Shown piece after piece: positions 1-7,879 of a stretch of 39,075 bases of DNA. The notes under the pieces are model-generated. The model saw nothing but the letters and a program-made list of their open reading frames with translations, made no database searches and was not told the origin of the DNA. Position 1 is the first letter of the stretch. Each line of letters opens with the position of its first letter. The stretch lies in contig CAYYJO010000006.1 in assembly GCA_964472265.1 (NCBI GenBank), forward strand, positions 1 to 39,075, given 5' to 3'. Origin of the DNA: JAGNLA01 sp964472265. GTDB taxonomy: Bacteria > Caldisericota > Caldisericia > JAAYUI01. The translations under genes and the position numbers were made by a program.

Positions 1-1804
1 GCCTTTTGTCTATAAGCTCAAGCAAGGTTGAATCGTAGAAGATTTTACCGCTCATCGACCGAACTGGTTGGGTAGGCTTTATGATTATGTCCACCCAGAA
101 TTCCTGCTTCGGGGCAGCGTAGACATATTCCGGTTGCATAATGATTTCTGTCGGTCCTGATTCCGGAGGAACAACCTTCACACCAAAAGACGCCTTGCCC
201 TTGTGCGAAGAGGAGTCGCATGAAATCTCTATTTCATAGTTTCCAGGAATCGTTGACCTTGGAACAGAAACAATCACGTTCACCGTTTGGCCTGGAAGTG
301 GGGTGATGACAGAAAAAGTGACTGTAAACGAAGAGTTTGTCTTGAAGGACAGATTCAGTTCATTCCTTGAAGACTGTATCCCAAAACTGAGTTTAACCTG
401 ATCCTTTTCGCCAGCGGGAATTGTCAGTGAAGGCGGATCAAAAGTCATCGGCATATTCATTTTCGGCTGGATCGGTTCGAGCCTCATGGCCGGATCGCCA
501 AGCAGCATAAACGAGTAGACATTCTGCGCCCATTTGTCAGCCCATAGCTGCTTGGTGGAAAATGAGGCGTAGAAATCTTTCATGGTTCTTGCAAGTGACC
601 AGCCAAGCGACTCGCCGTTGCAATAGTGTTTTGTCAAATTGTATGTTATCGTCTGGTTCCCGCCGTCTTCTGGTTCTTTCCATGAAGGCATGAAATAATT
701 CATTGCGGTTGCGCCAATAAAAGCGCTTGCCCCCTGCCTCATGAAAGCGGTTCCCAGCGATTCAGTTCCGCCGGAGATGTTGCCCGTTGAACAGGCAGTC
801 GAGATAACCACTGATGTTCTGACGGTTTTGCCGATGATCTGGTCTGCCGAGAGCAGCTCAGGCATCTTTATTTCGTTTTTGTCCGGTATTCCGTTGTTGT
901 TTTCGTCATTGTACCAGACCTTGCGGTTGACACGGTCAGTCTCTCCGTGGGCAAGGATGTTGAGCATGCCGAAATCCTGGTTGGTGATCATGTCGATTAG
1001 ATTTTGAGAGTCCAGTGACCTGTCATGTTTTGGCAAAGGCTTGCTCGTTGGTCGTAAGCCATCTTCCTCATAGAGCGTTTTTCTTAAGAATTTTGCCCTC
1101 AAAAGAACATCATCCCAAATTTTCTCTATCATGTCGGAACCATCTGTGAAAGTGCTGTAAGGATCACCAAGCTCTTTGTCGTAAAGATACATTGAACCGG
1201 CCTGCACGATTGATCTTCTGTACGGCGAGGTGTCATAGCCAACGATTGCCTGACAAATCCTGTCGATGAGGACTGGCTCCGAAAATGGGATTCTCCCAAC
1301 AGAAATAGTTGGATTGATAACAATTGAGTCGTTCTTCGGCTCACCCAACCTGCCATCGTTGTCCTTGTCCCAGTCAATACCCAGGCATTGATAATAAAAG
1401 TCTGAATAGAGCGGATGCGGATCGGTAGGTGAGTAATTGTCCTGGTTGTCTGCCGGGTAAAGCTTGGGCATGGGGATATCGGTGTCGTTGCCAACCAGCA
1501 GGCAGTAATCAAGCTCCATTTCCTTGTAGTTGTTGTTCAGGTAGTCCCAGATTTTTTTGTATGAAGGAGCATTTTTTGGCAAACCGGATTGACTTATGAT
1601 GTCGGCTACCTTTACAACTTTGACAGATTCACCCTGGTTTTGTCGGTGCTTAACCAAATCTGATACGGCTGTATCGCAGTTTGGTGCGGCTATAACCAGC
1701 CAGGTCACCTTCTCCTGCCCTGCGGTTTTTCCGGGTAAAGCAGCAGCTGCAAGCATTATCGCTGCTACGATTGTAAGTAGTTGTCTTGACCGCATCCTTG
1801 ACAT
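1..1804 (-). CDS. Exported gingipain-like C25 cysteine peptidase with cohesin-like C-terminus (3' end outside window)
   Basis: An open frame of 601 codons runs from ATG at 1804 off the left edge, so the C-terminus is missing. Residues 1-29 form a signal peptide (basic start, then an Ala/Leu-rich core). The body matches the peptidase C25 (gingipain) layout. His286 lies in LAHGE and Cys338 in STACSTGN, followed by the family's typical EslgtaFmrqGAsAFIGAT stretch; these are the expected catalytic dyad. Residues 147-156 form an Asp/Asn-rich, calcium-site-like loop. After residue 400 come beta-rich Ig-like segments, and the last visible 50 residues (ending FYDSTLLELID) resemble a cohesin-type fold. 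Role by family: extracellular or surface protein degradation. The start is chosen for its signal peptide; it has no clear ribosome-binding site and lies only a few bases after the terminator hairpin of the upstream gene, so readthrough from that gene is possible. Confidence 0.85.
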   Translation of the reverse strand, partial: MSRMRSRQLLTIVAAIMLAAAALPGKTAGQEKVTWLVIAAPNCDTAVSDLVKHRQNQGESVKVVKVADIISQSGLPKNAPSYKKIWDYLNNNYKEMELDYCLLVGNDTDIPMPKLYPADNQDNYSPTDPHPLYSDFYYQCLGIDWDKDNDGRLGEPKNDSIVINPTISVGRIPFSEPVLIDRICQAIVGYDTSPYRRSIVQAGSMYLYDKELGDPYSTFTDGSDMIEKIWDDVLLRAKFLRKTLYEEDGLRPTSKPLPKHDRSLDSQNLIDMITNQDFGMLNILAHGETDRVNRKVWYNDENNNGIPDKNEIKMPELLSADQIIGKTVRTSVVISTACSTGNISGGTESLGTAFMRQGASAFIGATAMNYFMPSWKEPEDGGNQTITYNLTKHYCNGESLGWSLARTMKDFYASFSTKQLWADKWAQNVYSFMLLGDPAMRLEPIQPKMNMPMTFDPPSLTIPAGEKDQVKLSFGIQSSRNELNLSFKTNSSFTVTFSVITPLPGQTVNVIVSVPRSTIPGNYEIEISCDSSSHKGKASFGVKVVPPESGPTEIIMQPEYVYAAPKQEFWVDIIIKPTQPVRSMSGKIFYDSTLLELIDKR

Positions 1805-1810
1805 TTTAAT

Positions 1811-1850
1811 AAAAAATCCCCGCCAGCTCAAGGCCGACGGGGATTTTAAG
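1811..1850 (-). terminator. Rho-independent terminator of the Ig/stalk-domain gene
   Basis: AAATCCCCG at 1814-1822 pairs with CGGGGATTT at 1838-1846. On the minus strand the stem is followed by a T-rich run. It lies just after the stop at 1858 and directly before the start of the C25 peptidase gene at 1804, so it separates or attenuates the two. Confidence 0.75.
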
Positions 1851-1857
1851 TAACACA

Positions 1858-4800
1858 TTAGTAAGACTTGCGCGTTATAAGAATTGACTTGTCTTCAGCC
1901 TTGAAAGTGACGGTTGCGCCAAAGTTCTCGGCGATGAAGCGAAGCGGTACGAAAGTCTTGCCGTTCTTGATTTCCGGCGGTGCATCGAGATTGACTGGCT
2001 CCTGATTGACGTAGGCTGTTTTGGAGCCTACACGCATGAGAATGAATACCATTCCCCTGCCATCATTGAGGGTTATCGAAACGCTCTTGTCCTCCGGCAG
2101 CCATTCAACCTTTGCCTTGAATGCCTCGGAGATTGCCCTGATCGGAACCATCGTTCTTCCACCTGAAATGTACGGTGGTTCTGTGAGTTCAGAAATCACG
2201 CCATCAACAATCATCGCCTTGTTTCCAACCAGCATCTGCATGTTGGTCTGGTGCCAGTTGACAACATCAATCTTTGTCTGTGCTGTGTTGCCGACCTTGT
2301 CGGTTGCAATGATTGTGACAGTGTTTTTGCCGATAATGACCGGCACTTCAGCTTCAAAGACATCGTTAACGACAGTTGCTTCAATCTGGTTGATCATCAC
2401 CCTTGAACCGGGTTCAACTCTGCCAGTTACTCTTGCATCCACCTGGTCAACTAGTTCGGGAATTGCATCGATCATAATGACCGGTGGAACATTGTCCATC
2501 TCGATTGAAACTGTCTTCTCAGTCTTGTTTCCGGCGTCATCGGTTGAAACAACCTTGATCAGGTTCTTGCCAAGAACGAGCTTGACAAGGATTCTGAATC
2601 TTCCGCTTGGGTCAACCGGTGCAGTCTGCCCGCCAACCATAACATAAGCGTTTGGTTCGGTGGTACCAGTGACAATAACGGTTTCTTCCTTGGTCACGTC
2701 TGGCAGCCTGTCAATATCGAGCGCTGGCGGAATGTTGTCCTTGCCAACCCTGAAGGTTGTATAGCCTTCCTTGTAACCGGTTTTGACAACCGTCACGTCA
2801 ACTGTGCCTTCTTCCGTAAAGTTGCATTGTACCTTTGCGTTGCCCTTGAAGTCGGTTGTTGCTGAAGTATCAAGGCCAGCGCCTTTGATTTTTACTACAG
2901 CTTCGGGGACCGGTTCGGAAGTGCCCATAATCTTGCAGCTCAGGTTTGCCGTTGACTGAACGCCAACCTGTGGCTGCTGATCCCAGTCGACAGTCACTTC
3001 AAGACCCTTGTAGACATCCATCCACATGAGTTTCTGGAATTCATAGTTGTACGGTGAGCCGTCGGTTCCATACGAGAACAGTTTGTTTTTGACAATCCAT
3101 CTCACCTCGATGGTTTCGAGGCCGGTGCCGGTTGGCGTGAAATGGATCGTGGTCTCGGTGTCATTGTATGTGTCGTTGTAATCGAGTCTACCGTAGATTG
3201 CTGCTTCATGCTGGTTTCCAACCAATCCAACCTGACCATCTGAACGCATTGGAAGGTCTCTTGAGTCAGCCGGCGAGACAACAGCCACAACATGATTTGC
3301 AACGGCATACACCAAATCGTAGTTATTCGGGTTCAGATACTGCTTGCCAATCTCTTCCCTGGTTTCAGCCCAGAGGAACTTGATTGTTGGCGGTGCAATC
3401 TTTGCAAGGCTCTGTGGAACGGCATCGAAATCGAGGAAGTAGACGCCATCGCCTCTGTAACGGGTTGAGATTCTCTTTGCAGAGTTCTTGTCCAGCGGCG
3501 GTCTTCCTGCAATGTCATACTCGCCAAGATAGCTGTTGCCGATGAGTCCGCCCAGGAAGCAGGCGTCTTCTGCAAAGATGTAGAACGACGTCTGACCCTT
3601 CACATCGAGGTTGAGCGAGTCCCTATAGTCTATCCTCGGGTTTTCATCGAAGTTGGCAAACAGCCATCCGTCAAAGTACGGCGTGTTGTAGATTGATCCA
3701 AGACCCCATCCGCCATGGTCTGTCGGCGGGAGATCGAAGAACGGGTTTGTGTCAAAGGTTCCGTCGGTGTACATGTAGTTGATGGTGTTGTAGTAGGTGT
3801 AATAGGATGTCCACTTCTTGTTGGTCACATCATAGACAAACTGCGGGCTGAACTTGAACAGCTCCTTGTTCGTCCACTCAAGCTGGCCATTGTTGTTGAG
3901 GTCAAGTCCGATGTGGAGGTCATATCTTGCGCCGGTGTTGAGCAGATAATAGTTGGTTCCGCTGCCGTAAACGCTCTGTGTCCAGTTCTGTTCTGGTTTT
4001 GTCGACCATTCGTAGTTGGCTGGTCTGGTAATGAACGGTGTGAATCTTGCTGTCCTCTGCATTCCACTGCACAGGCTCACGCCCTGGGTTACGCCTTTGA
4101 TGATGTTGCCATTGGCATCGTAGCAGGTTACTTTCACGTTATAGACCCTGTTGTCACCAGCGGTCATGATGAAATCAGGATCACCTGGAGAGTCAAAAAC
4201 CTTTGCTTCGGGGTCATCGATGTTTCTGATTGTGTAGGTTACCTGCGGGAGTTTGACCGGAATCTTGATCGAACCAGCCACACGCCTGTCAGGCGTTACA
4301 ACTCTGATGACCAGATCGCCGGCATCATTGGCTACGAACCCCTTGAAGGAGTAGATGCCGTTTGCTGCCTGCGAAAAGTCGATTTCGATTATGTCCTTGC
4401 CAAAAAGGATTCTGTTGCAGGTTTCTGTACCGTCGTCATTGTGAAGGTCGGTTCTTGTCCAGTAATACTGTGGGAGCTGGGCGTTGTAGCCGTAAAGCTG
4501 GACATTGTCCGGGTGTGGGTCGGTGAAGCAGTTGTTCCAGACAATCTTGCTGTCGATTCTCGTTCCATCGGAAGCCCTTGTCAGATCGACTGGATTTCCA
4601 CTTGCATCTGTGACTCTCAGCTGGAGTGGCACTCCACCATCCATCAGCTCAGAGGCAACACCGGCAGTAAGCACAGCCGGAGTTGAGGTGACAACCAGTA
4701 CGCTTGCTGCCATCGCTGGTTTCTGCGCAATCTTTGCCGGAATGATTCCCAGTGCCGAGAGCGCCATCAAAATTGCAACCATTGTCTTCAGTGTTCTCAT
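1858..4800 (-). CDS. Exported Ig-repeat protein with C-terminal stalk (copper amine oxidase N-like) domains
   Basis: 980 residues starting at ATG 4800, which follows GGAGGA with 8-base spacing and opens a clean signal peptide (MRTLKTMVAILMALSALG...). An upstream in-frame ATG at 4902 would put a non-signal extension in front and is not preferred. Residues 1-600 are not recognised; they are aromatic- and Asp-rich with an EF-like loop (DLNNNGQLEW). About 603-683 is a carboxypeptidase-regulatory-like beta domain, and about 687-860 holds two bacterial Ig repeats each opening with D-N-x-P-P. The last 115 residues are a pair of stalk domains with the hallmark GGRTMVPIRAISEAF and NGKTFVPLRFIAENFGA. 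Such domains are usually cell-surface adhesion or assembly modules. The gene is divergent from the nitroreductase gene and upstream of the C25 peptidase gene, so a joint surface role is plausible but inferred. Confidence 0.85.
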   Translation of the reverse strand: MRTLKTMVAILMALSALGIIPAKIAQKPAMAASVLVVTSTPAVLTAGVASELMDGGVPLQLRVTDASGNPVDLTRASDGTRIDSKIVWNNCFTDPHPDNVQLYGYNAQLPQYYWTRTDLHNDDGTETCNRILFGKDIIEIDFSQAANGIYSFKGFVANDAGDLVIRVVTPDRRVAGSIKIPVKLPQVTYTIRNIDDPEAKVFDSPGDPDFIMTAGDNRVYNVKVTCYDANGNIIKGVTQGVSLCSGMQRTARFTPFITRPANYEWSTKPEQNWTQSVYGSGTNYYLLNTGARYDLHIGLDLNNNGQLEWTNKELFKFSPQFVYDVTNKKWTSYYTYYNTINYMYTDGTFDTNPFFDLPPTDHGGWGLGSIYNTPYFDGWLFANFDENPRIDYRDSLNLDVKGQTSFYIFAEDACFLGGLIGNSYLGEYDIAGRPPLDKNSAKRISTRYRGDGVYFLDFDAVPQSLAKIAPPTIKFLWAETREEIGKQYLNPNNYDLVYAVANHVVAVVSPADSRDLPMRSDGQVGLVGNQHEAAIYGRLDYNDTYNDTETTIHFTPTGTGLETIEVRWIVKNKLFSYGTDGSPYNYEFQKLMWMDVYKGLEVTVDWDQQPQVGVQSTANLSCKIMGTSEPVPEAVVKIKGAGLDTSATTDFKGNAKVQCNFTEEGTVDVTVVKTGYKEGYTTFRVGKDNIPPALDIDRLPDVTKEETVIVTGTTEPNAYVMVGGQTAPVDPSGRFRILVKLVLGKNLIKVVSTDDAGNKTEKTVSIEMDNVPPVIMIDAIPELVDQVDARVTGRVEPGSRVMINQIEATVVNDVFEAEVPVIIGKNTVTIIATDKVGNTAQTKIDVVNWHQTNMQMLVGNKAMIVDGVISELTEPPYISGGRTMVPIRAISEAFKAKVEWLPEDKSVSITLNDGRGMVFILMRVGSKTAYVNQEPVNLDAPPEIKNGKTFVPLRFIAENFGATVTFKAEDKSILITRKSY

Positions 4801-4895
4801 GGACACATCCTCCATGTTTGAGTATTTGATAACAATACCCGAAGGTTTGTTCCAAAGTTCAAAAATACGCTTAACATAGAGATGGAAGGTGAAAG

Positions 4896-5600
4896 ATGAC
4901 AAACGAAGGAATGGAATTCATCAAGGTTTCATCGTACACAAAAGCCGGCGGGTCAGGCGCAATCGATGAAGGAAAGGCTCCTGACAGGGAAGTGCTTTCG
5001 AAAATCACCCTGCCGGAACACAAGCAAGACTCGGAACTTGCGAAACTCATTGCAAAACGCAGATCAAAAAGGCTTTTCGACGACAGAGCCATAACAATGC
5101 AAACTCTGTCATACCTGCTCTGGTCAGTGCAAGGTGTCACAGGCGAGAGAGGTGCCATGAAGATGAGGGCTGTTGCTTCAGCAGGAAACAGGCATTGCTT
5201 CAACACCTACATTGTTGCCAACAAGGTGGATGGTTTGAAACAGGGACTTTACCTCTACAACCCTGAAGCCAACTCACTTGGGCTTATAAGATCAGGCGAT
5301 CTCTCGACAGAGATACTTGCTGCCAGCTTCAACCAGAAAATGACGGCTGATTGCTCAGTCTGTTTTATCTGGACTGCTGTTACACCAAGAATGACAAGCA
5401 CTTACGGGCTTCGCGGCTACAGATACATGTTCCTCGATGCCGGTCATGTCGGTGGGCAGCTCCAGCTGGCCTGCGAGGATGTCGGGCTTGGATCATGCAA
5501 CGTTGCAGCCTACATGGACGATCTGGTGACCGAGTTTCTTGGAATCACTTCCGAGCTGGAATTTCCCATATACATGGCTCCGGTCGGATGGCCGAAATAA
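4896..5600 (+). CDS. SagB/ThcOx-type nitroreductase-fold dehydrogenase
   Basis: 234 residues; ATG 4896 follows GGAAGGTG at normal spacing. The sequence fits the SagB-type FMN-dependent dehydrogenase branch of the nitroreductase superfamily. It has R-R-S-K-R-x-F near residues 52-58 (flavin phosphate binding), the L-x-Y-L-L-W-S-x-Q-G-V-T segment, A-S-A-G-x-x-H-x-x-x-x-Y-I, and a C-terminal D-x-G-H-x-x-x-x-L-Q-L-A-x-x-x-x-G-L-G segment. Family members oxidise thiazoline or oxazoline rings in peptide natural products or act as general oxidoreductases. No cyclodehydratase (YcaO) or precursor peptide is seen nearby, so a stand-alone oxidoreductase is likelier here. It is cytoplasmic, monocistronic, and closed by a bidirectional terminator at 5602-5630. 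Confidence 0.85.
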   Translation: MTNEGMEFIKVSSYTKAGGSGAIDEGKAPDREVLSKITLPEHKQDSELAKLIAKRRSKRLFDDRAITMQTLSYLLWSVQGVTGERGAMKMRAVASAGNRHCFNTYIVANKVDGLKQGLYLYNPEANSLGLIRSGDLSTEILAASFNQKMTADCSVCFIWTAVTPRMTSTYGLRGYRYMFLDAGHVGGQLQLACEDVGLGSCNVAAYMDDLVTEFLGITSELEFPIYMAPVGWPK

Positions 5601-5601
5601 G

Positions 5602-5632
5602 AAAAAGCCTCCCTTAAGGGAGGCTTTTTTGT
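5602..5632. terminator. Bidirectional terminator between nitroreductase gene and mglA
   Basis: A perfect palindrome: GCCTCCC and GGGAGGC around TTAA, flanked by A5 on the left and T6 on the right, so it can stop transcription from both converging genes. Confidence 0.85.
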
Positions 5633-5644
5633 TGGTTCTGGTGC

Positions 5645-6226
5645 CTAGTGAATCTTTGAAACGGCCATCTTTGTGATTTGCTTCAGGGTTTCCCTGACTC
5701 CGATGCCTTCCGTTGCGACAGCTTCAAAGTAGATGTACTTGTTTTCAGGATTGAGCGTGTCCTGGAGAACTTCAAGCGGAATTGCGTTTGGGAGGTCCCT
5801 CTTGTTGTACTGCAGAATTATTGGCACACGATCGAGATCCATTCCGTATTCCCTGAGGTTGTCGCACATGTCCTGGTAGTTGTCGATGTTCGCTTCTAGC
5901 TTATCTGGATCAGAATCAGCGACAAAAACAACCGCATCAACTGACTTCAGGATTGATTTTCTTGTAAGGCCGTATATTGCCTGACCCGGAACTGTGTATA
6001 CGCCAAGTCTTAGCTGGAAGCCCCTGACTTCACCGAGGTCAAGAGGAAGGAAGTCAAAGAAAAGGGTTCTCTCTGTTGCTGTTGCAATTGACGTGAACTG
6101 ACCCTTCACCTCTGCTGGGACAAGGTCATAAATGATCTGCAGGTTTGTCGTCTTTCCGGAAAGTGCCGGGCCGTAGTAGACAATCTTTACATTAATTTCT
6201 TTTGTTGCGAAGTTTACAAGCGCCAT
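5645..6226 (-). CDS. mglA: MglA-like small Ras-family GTPase
   Basis: 193 residues. G1/P-loop GPALSGKT at 19-26, switch I region TERTLFFDFLP at 51-61, the MglA-type TVPGQ at 78-82 in place of the eukaryotic DxxGQ, and NKRD at 141-144. These are the hallmarks of the bacterial MglA group, cytoplasmic switches that set polarity and drive gliding or type IV pilus motility in Myxococcus; many relatives in non-gliders have unknown effectors. The gene follows mglB by 18 bases on the same strand, so the GTPase and its activator are co-expressed. No motility or pilus genes are visible in the window. The last gene of its unit, it ends at the bidirectional terminator. Confidence 0.93.
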   Translation of the reverse strand: MALVNFATKEINVKIVYYGPALSGKTTNLQIIYDLVPAEVKGQFTSIATATERTLFFDFLPLDLGEVRGFQLRLGVYTVPGQAIYGLTRKSILKSVDAVVFVADSDPDKLEANIDNYQDMCDNLREYGMDLDRVPIILQYNKRDLPNAIPLEVLQDTLNPENKYIYFEAVATEGIGVRETLKQITKMAVSKIH

Positions 6227-6244
6227 CTATCGAGCCCCCAAAAC

Positions 6245-6721
6245 CTAGAGGATGTTGTCGAGGTTGATGTCTGTGTCGAAATCTTCCCCTCCGAATTCTG
6301 TTGGAACCTGCTGCGCCATTCTCTCCATTACCGGCTCGAGCGCCGATGAAATCTTCTTTGCCCAGAACCTGATGGCACCTATTGGTGCACGGTTGTCAAA
6401 GATCATGATCAGGAGGGCTTCGGGTGAGAGCAGTGAAATGTGGATGTTGTTCTCTGACCCCTGGTGAAAAGTGATTGTGAATTCGGATTCGCCAATCTGA
6501 CGGGCAAGTTCGTTTGTTGCAGCGTAAACACCGGCTGAAAGTGCAGCGATTGCTGATGCTGACTGCCTTGTGGCAGGCCCGTGCTTGCTGATGAGCTGAC
6601 CTGACTTGTCTACAAGGAAAATGTGTTTTGCTTGTGAATCTATGAGTGTTTTGGCGAGATATTCATCTATCTCCCTGAGTTCGTTCTCAGATATGACCAG
6701 GTTGGTGAGTCTGTCTGCCAT
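6245..6721 (-). CDS. mglB: Roadblock/LC7 protein, MglB-type GTPase-activating partner
   Basis: 158 residues with a Roadblock/LC7 fold at about 10-120: F-L-V-D-K-S-G-Q-L-I-S near 35-45, then A-A-L-S-A-G-V-Y-A-A-T-N-E-L-A-R and a beta strand I-H-I-S-L-L. MglB proteins dimerise, stimulate GTP hydrolysis by MglA and position it in the cell. The C-terminal tail after residue 135 is acidic and probably disordered. ATG 6721 follows AAGGAGAG. A strong promoter lies at 6751-6778, giving a leader of about 23 bases. First gene of a two-gene operon with mglA. Confidence 0.9.
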   Translation of the reverse strand: MADRLTNLVISENELREIDEYLAKTLIDSQAKHIFLVDKSGQLISKHGPATRQSASAIAALSAGVYAATNELARQIGESEFTITFHQGSENNIHISLLSPEALLIMIFDNRAPIGAIRFWAKKISSALEPVMERMAQQVPTEFGGEDFDTDINLDNIL

Positions 6722-6750
6722 GGTTTTACTCTCCTTCTTTTGCTGTCCTA

Positions 6751-6778
6751 ATCATAACATTGATTCAATCGTTGTCAA
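6751..6778 (-). promoter_or_regulatory. Sigma-70-type promoter of mglB-mglA
   Basis: On the minus strand TTGACA (6773-6778) and TATGAT (6751-6756) are separated by 16 bases, with TG one base before the -10 (extended -10). Predicted start near 6744. Confidence 0.75.
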
Positions 6779-6969
6779 CTTGAACAGGCATGAAGAAAAG
6801 GTTTAACCTACCATTCACCGCAGTCAACGACCCAATAATGGATTTGTGTTGTATAGACTTATGAAAAAGGCAACGCGAAAAAAACCGAAAACATTAAACG
6901 GTTGTATCAAAAAGAAGTTGACTGGAAACAAAAGCAATGTACATTGAAAACATTGACAAGGAGGACGTG

Positions 6970-7746
6970 ATGACAATTAAGAAATTTATGTCGATGTTCC
7001 TGGCGATCATAATGATGGCCTCGCTCACATTCGCACTTGCAGCTTGCGGTGATAACGGCGGAGAGCAGAAACCACCGGAAACCAATGGCGAACAGCAGCC
7101 ACCAGCAGATAACGGTCAGCAGAAGCCACCGGAAGACAACGGAACAACAAACACAAACACCGGCGCAGAACAGCCGGAAGACGAACTTGTGGTTCCAGGC
7201 ATGGAATCAAGCGTCAAGCTCAAAGTCGGCGACGAAGTTCCAGACCTTCCGTTCAAGATTCACCCGGTTTCAGCCGGCGCAGAATCATCACTTTGGAAGT
7301 ACATGGAAGAAGAAGGCGCAGAAGCCCTCATTCTCGATTTCTGGGCAGTATGGTGCGAACCATGCAAGGCTGAGCTTCCATACCTCGAAGTAATGTACAG
7401 AAAGTACCATGACAAAGGCCTCAGAGTTCTTGGTACAACCATCGACCCCGATGACATGAACACCGAAGGCAAGATTCAGGAAATTCTCGAATACGACAAG
7501 AGGATGAACGAATCCTGGAAGAAGCTTGGCGAGTACGAAAAGGCAGAGGGCGACATCTATCTCTCATACCCGGTGCCAGTTGACGGAACACGCGAAATGT
7601 CAAAAGCTCTTGGCGTAACCTCGATTCCAAGAACAATCCTCATCACAAAAGACCACAAGATTTACTACCAGCACGTCGGCTTCGACGAAGGCAAGGTAAA
7701 AGATCTTGAAGAAAAGGTCAAAGAATACCTCAAGATTCAGGAATAA
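6970..7746 (+). CDS. TlpA-like thioredoxin-fold lipoprotein (copy 1)
   Basis: 258 residues from ATG 6970, placed 5 bases after AAGGAGG; an earlier ATG at 6937 has no such site. The signal peptide ends in lipobox LAAC, so this is a lipoprotein anchored outside the cytoplasmic membrane. A 40-residue Gln/Pro/Asn-rich linker with three 9-residue repeats leads to a TlpA/ResA-type thioredoxin domain (about residues 75-258) with WCEPC (Cys129, Cys132) and the cis-proline loop TSIPRTI. The family transfers electrons to or from exported cysteines, for example in cytochrome c maturation or disulfide reduction. No cytochrome or CcdA gene is visible here. Most of its domain is nearly identical to the lipoprotein at 8764, and both belong to a three-gene tandem. 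Confidence 0.9.
   Translation: MTIKKFMSMFLAIIMMASLTFALAACGDNGGEQKPPETNGEQQPPADNGQQKPPEDNGTTNTNTGAEQPEDELVVPGMESSVKLKVGDEVPDLPFKIHPVSAGAESSLWKYMEEEGAEALILDFWAVWCEPCKAELPYLEVMYRKYHDKGLRVLGTTIDPDDMNTEGKIQEILEYDKRMNESWKKLGEYEKAEGDIYLSYPVPVDGTREMSKALGVTSIPRTILITKDHKIYYQHVGFDEGKVKDLEEKVKEYLKIQE
7060..7140 (+). repeat. Three tandem 27-bp repeats coding a Gln/Pro linker
   Basis: Three in-frame 27-base units (7060-7086, 7087-7113, 7114-7140) encode GEQKPPETN, GEQQPPADN and GQQKPPEDN. They form the flexible spacer between lipid anchor and thioredoxin domain, and are absent from the copy at 8764. Confidence 0.8.
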
Positions 7747-7766
7747 ACCCACTTAACCGACTCTTC

Positions 7767-7796
7767 AAAACGCCCTCCCAAAAGAGGGCGTTTTTT
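7767..7796 (+). terminator. Terminator of first TlpA lipoprotein gene
   Basis: CGCCCTC at 7771-7777 pairs with GAGGGCG at 7784-7790, extended by A/T pairs, followed by T6. The T run abuts an extended -10 element for the next gene. Confidence 0.88.
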
Positions 7797-7804
7797 GTTA
7801 TAAT
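7796..7804 (+). promoter_or_regulatory. Extended -10 promoter element for the Cys-less TlpA gene
   Basis: TGTTATAAT is a perfect TGnTATAAT extended -10 directly after the preceding terminator's T run. No convincing -35 box was found, as is usual for extended -10 promoters. The leader to ATG 7880 would be about 70 bases. Confidence 0.55.
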
Positions 7805-7879
7805 CAATACAACATTTTGTAGCTCCAGGGACATGCCTTGAAATGGGGTCAGTTTCAAAGATTTGGCAAGGAGGATCAA

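Noticed and set aside
1129..1512. 127-residue minus-strand open frame
   Set aside because: It lies in a different frame inside the C25 peptidase gene, which carries the catalytic motifs; the real gene is easy to miss because it runs off the window.
2021..2647. 208-residue plus-strand open frame
   Set aside because: A shadow of the Ig and stalk repeats on the opposite strand; Thr/Ser/Ile-rich composition reflects the complement of Asp/Asn/Val codons.
3715..4686. 323-residue plus-strand open frame antisense to the stalk-domain gene
   Set aside because: Its translation is Val/Cys/Ile-rich without domain features and has no ribosome-binding site, while the minus-strand gene there has signal peptide, domains and terminator.
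4896..5600. Thiazole/oxazole-modified peptide cluster around the SagB-like gene
   Set aside because: No YcaO cyclodehydratase, ocin-ThiF-like partner or short precursor gene is found on either side.
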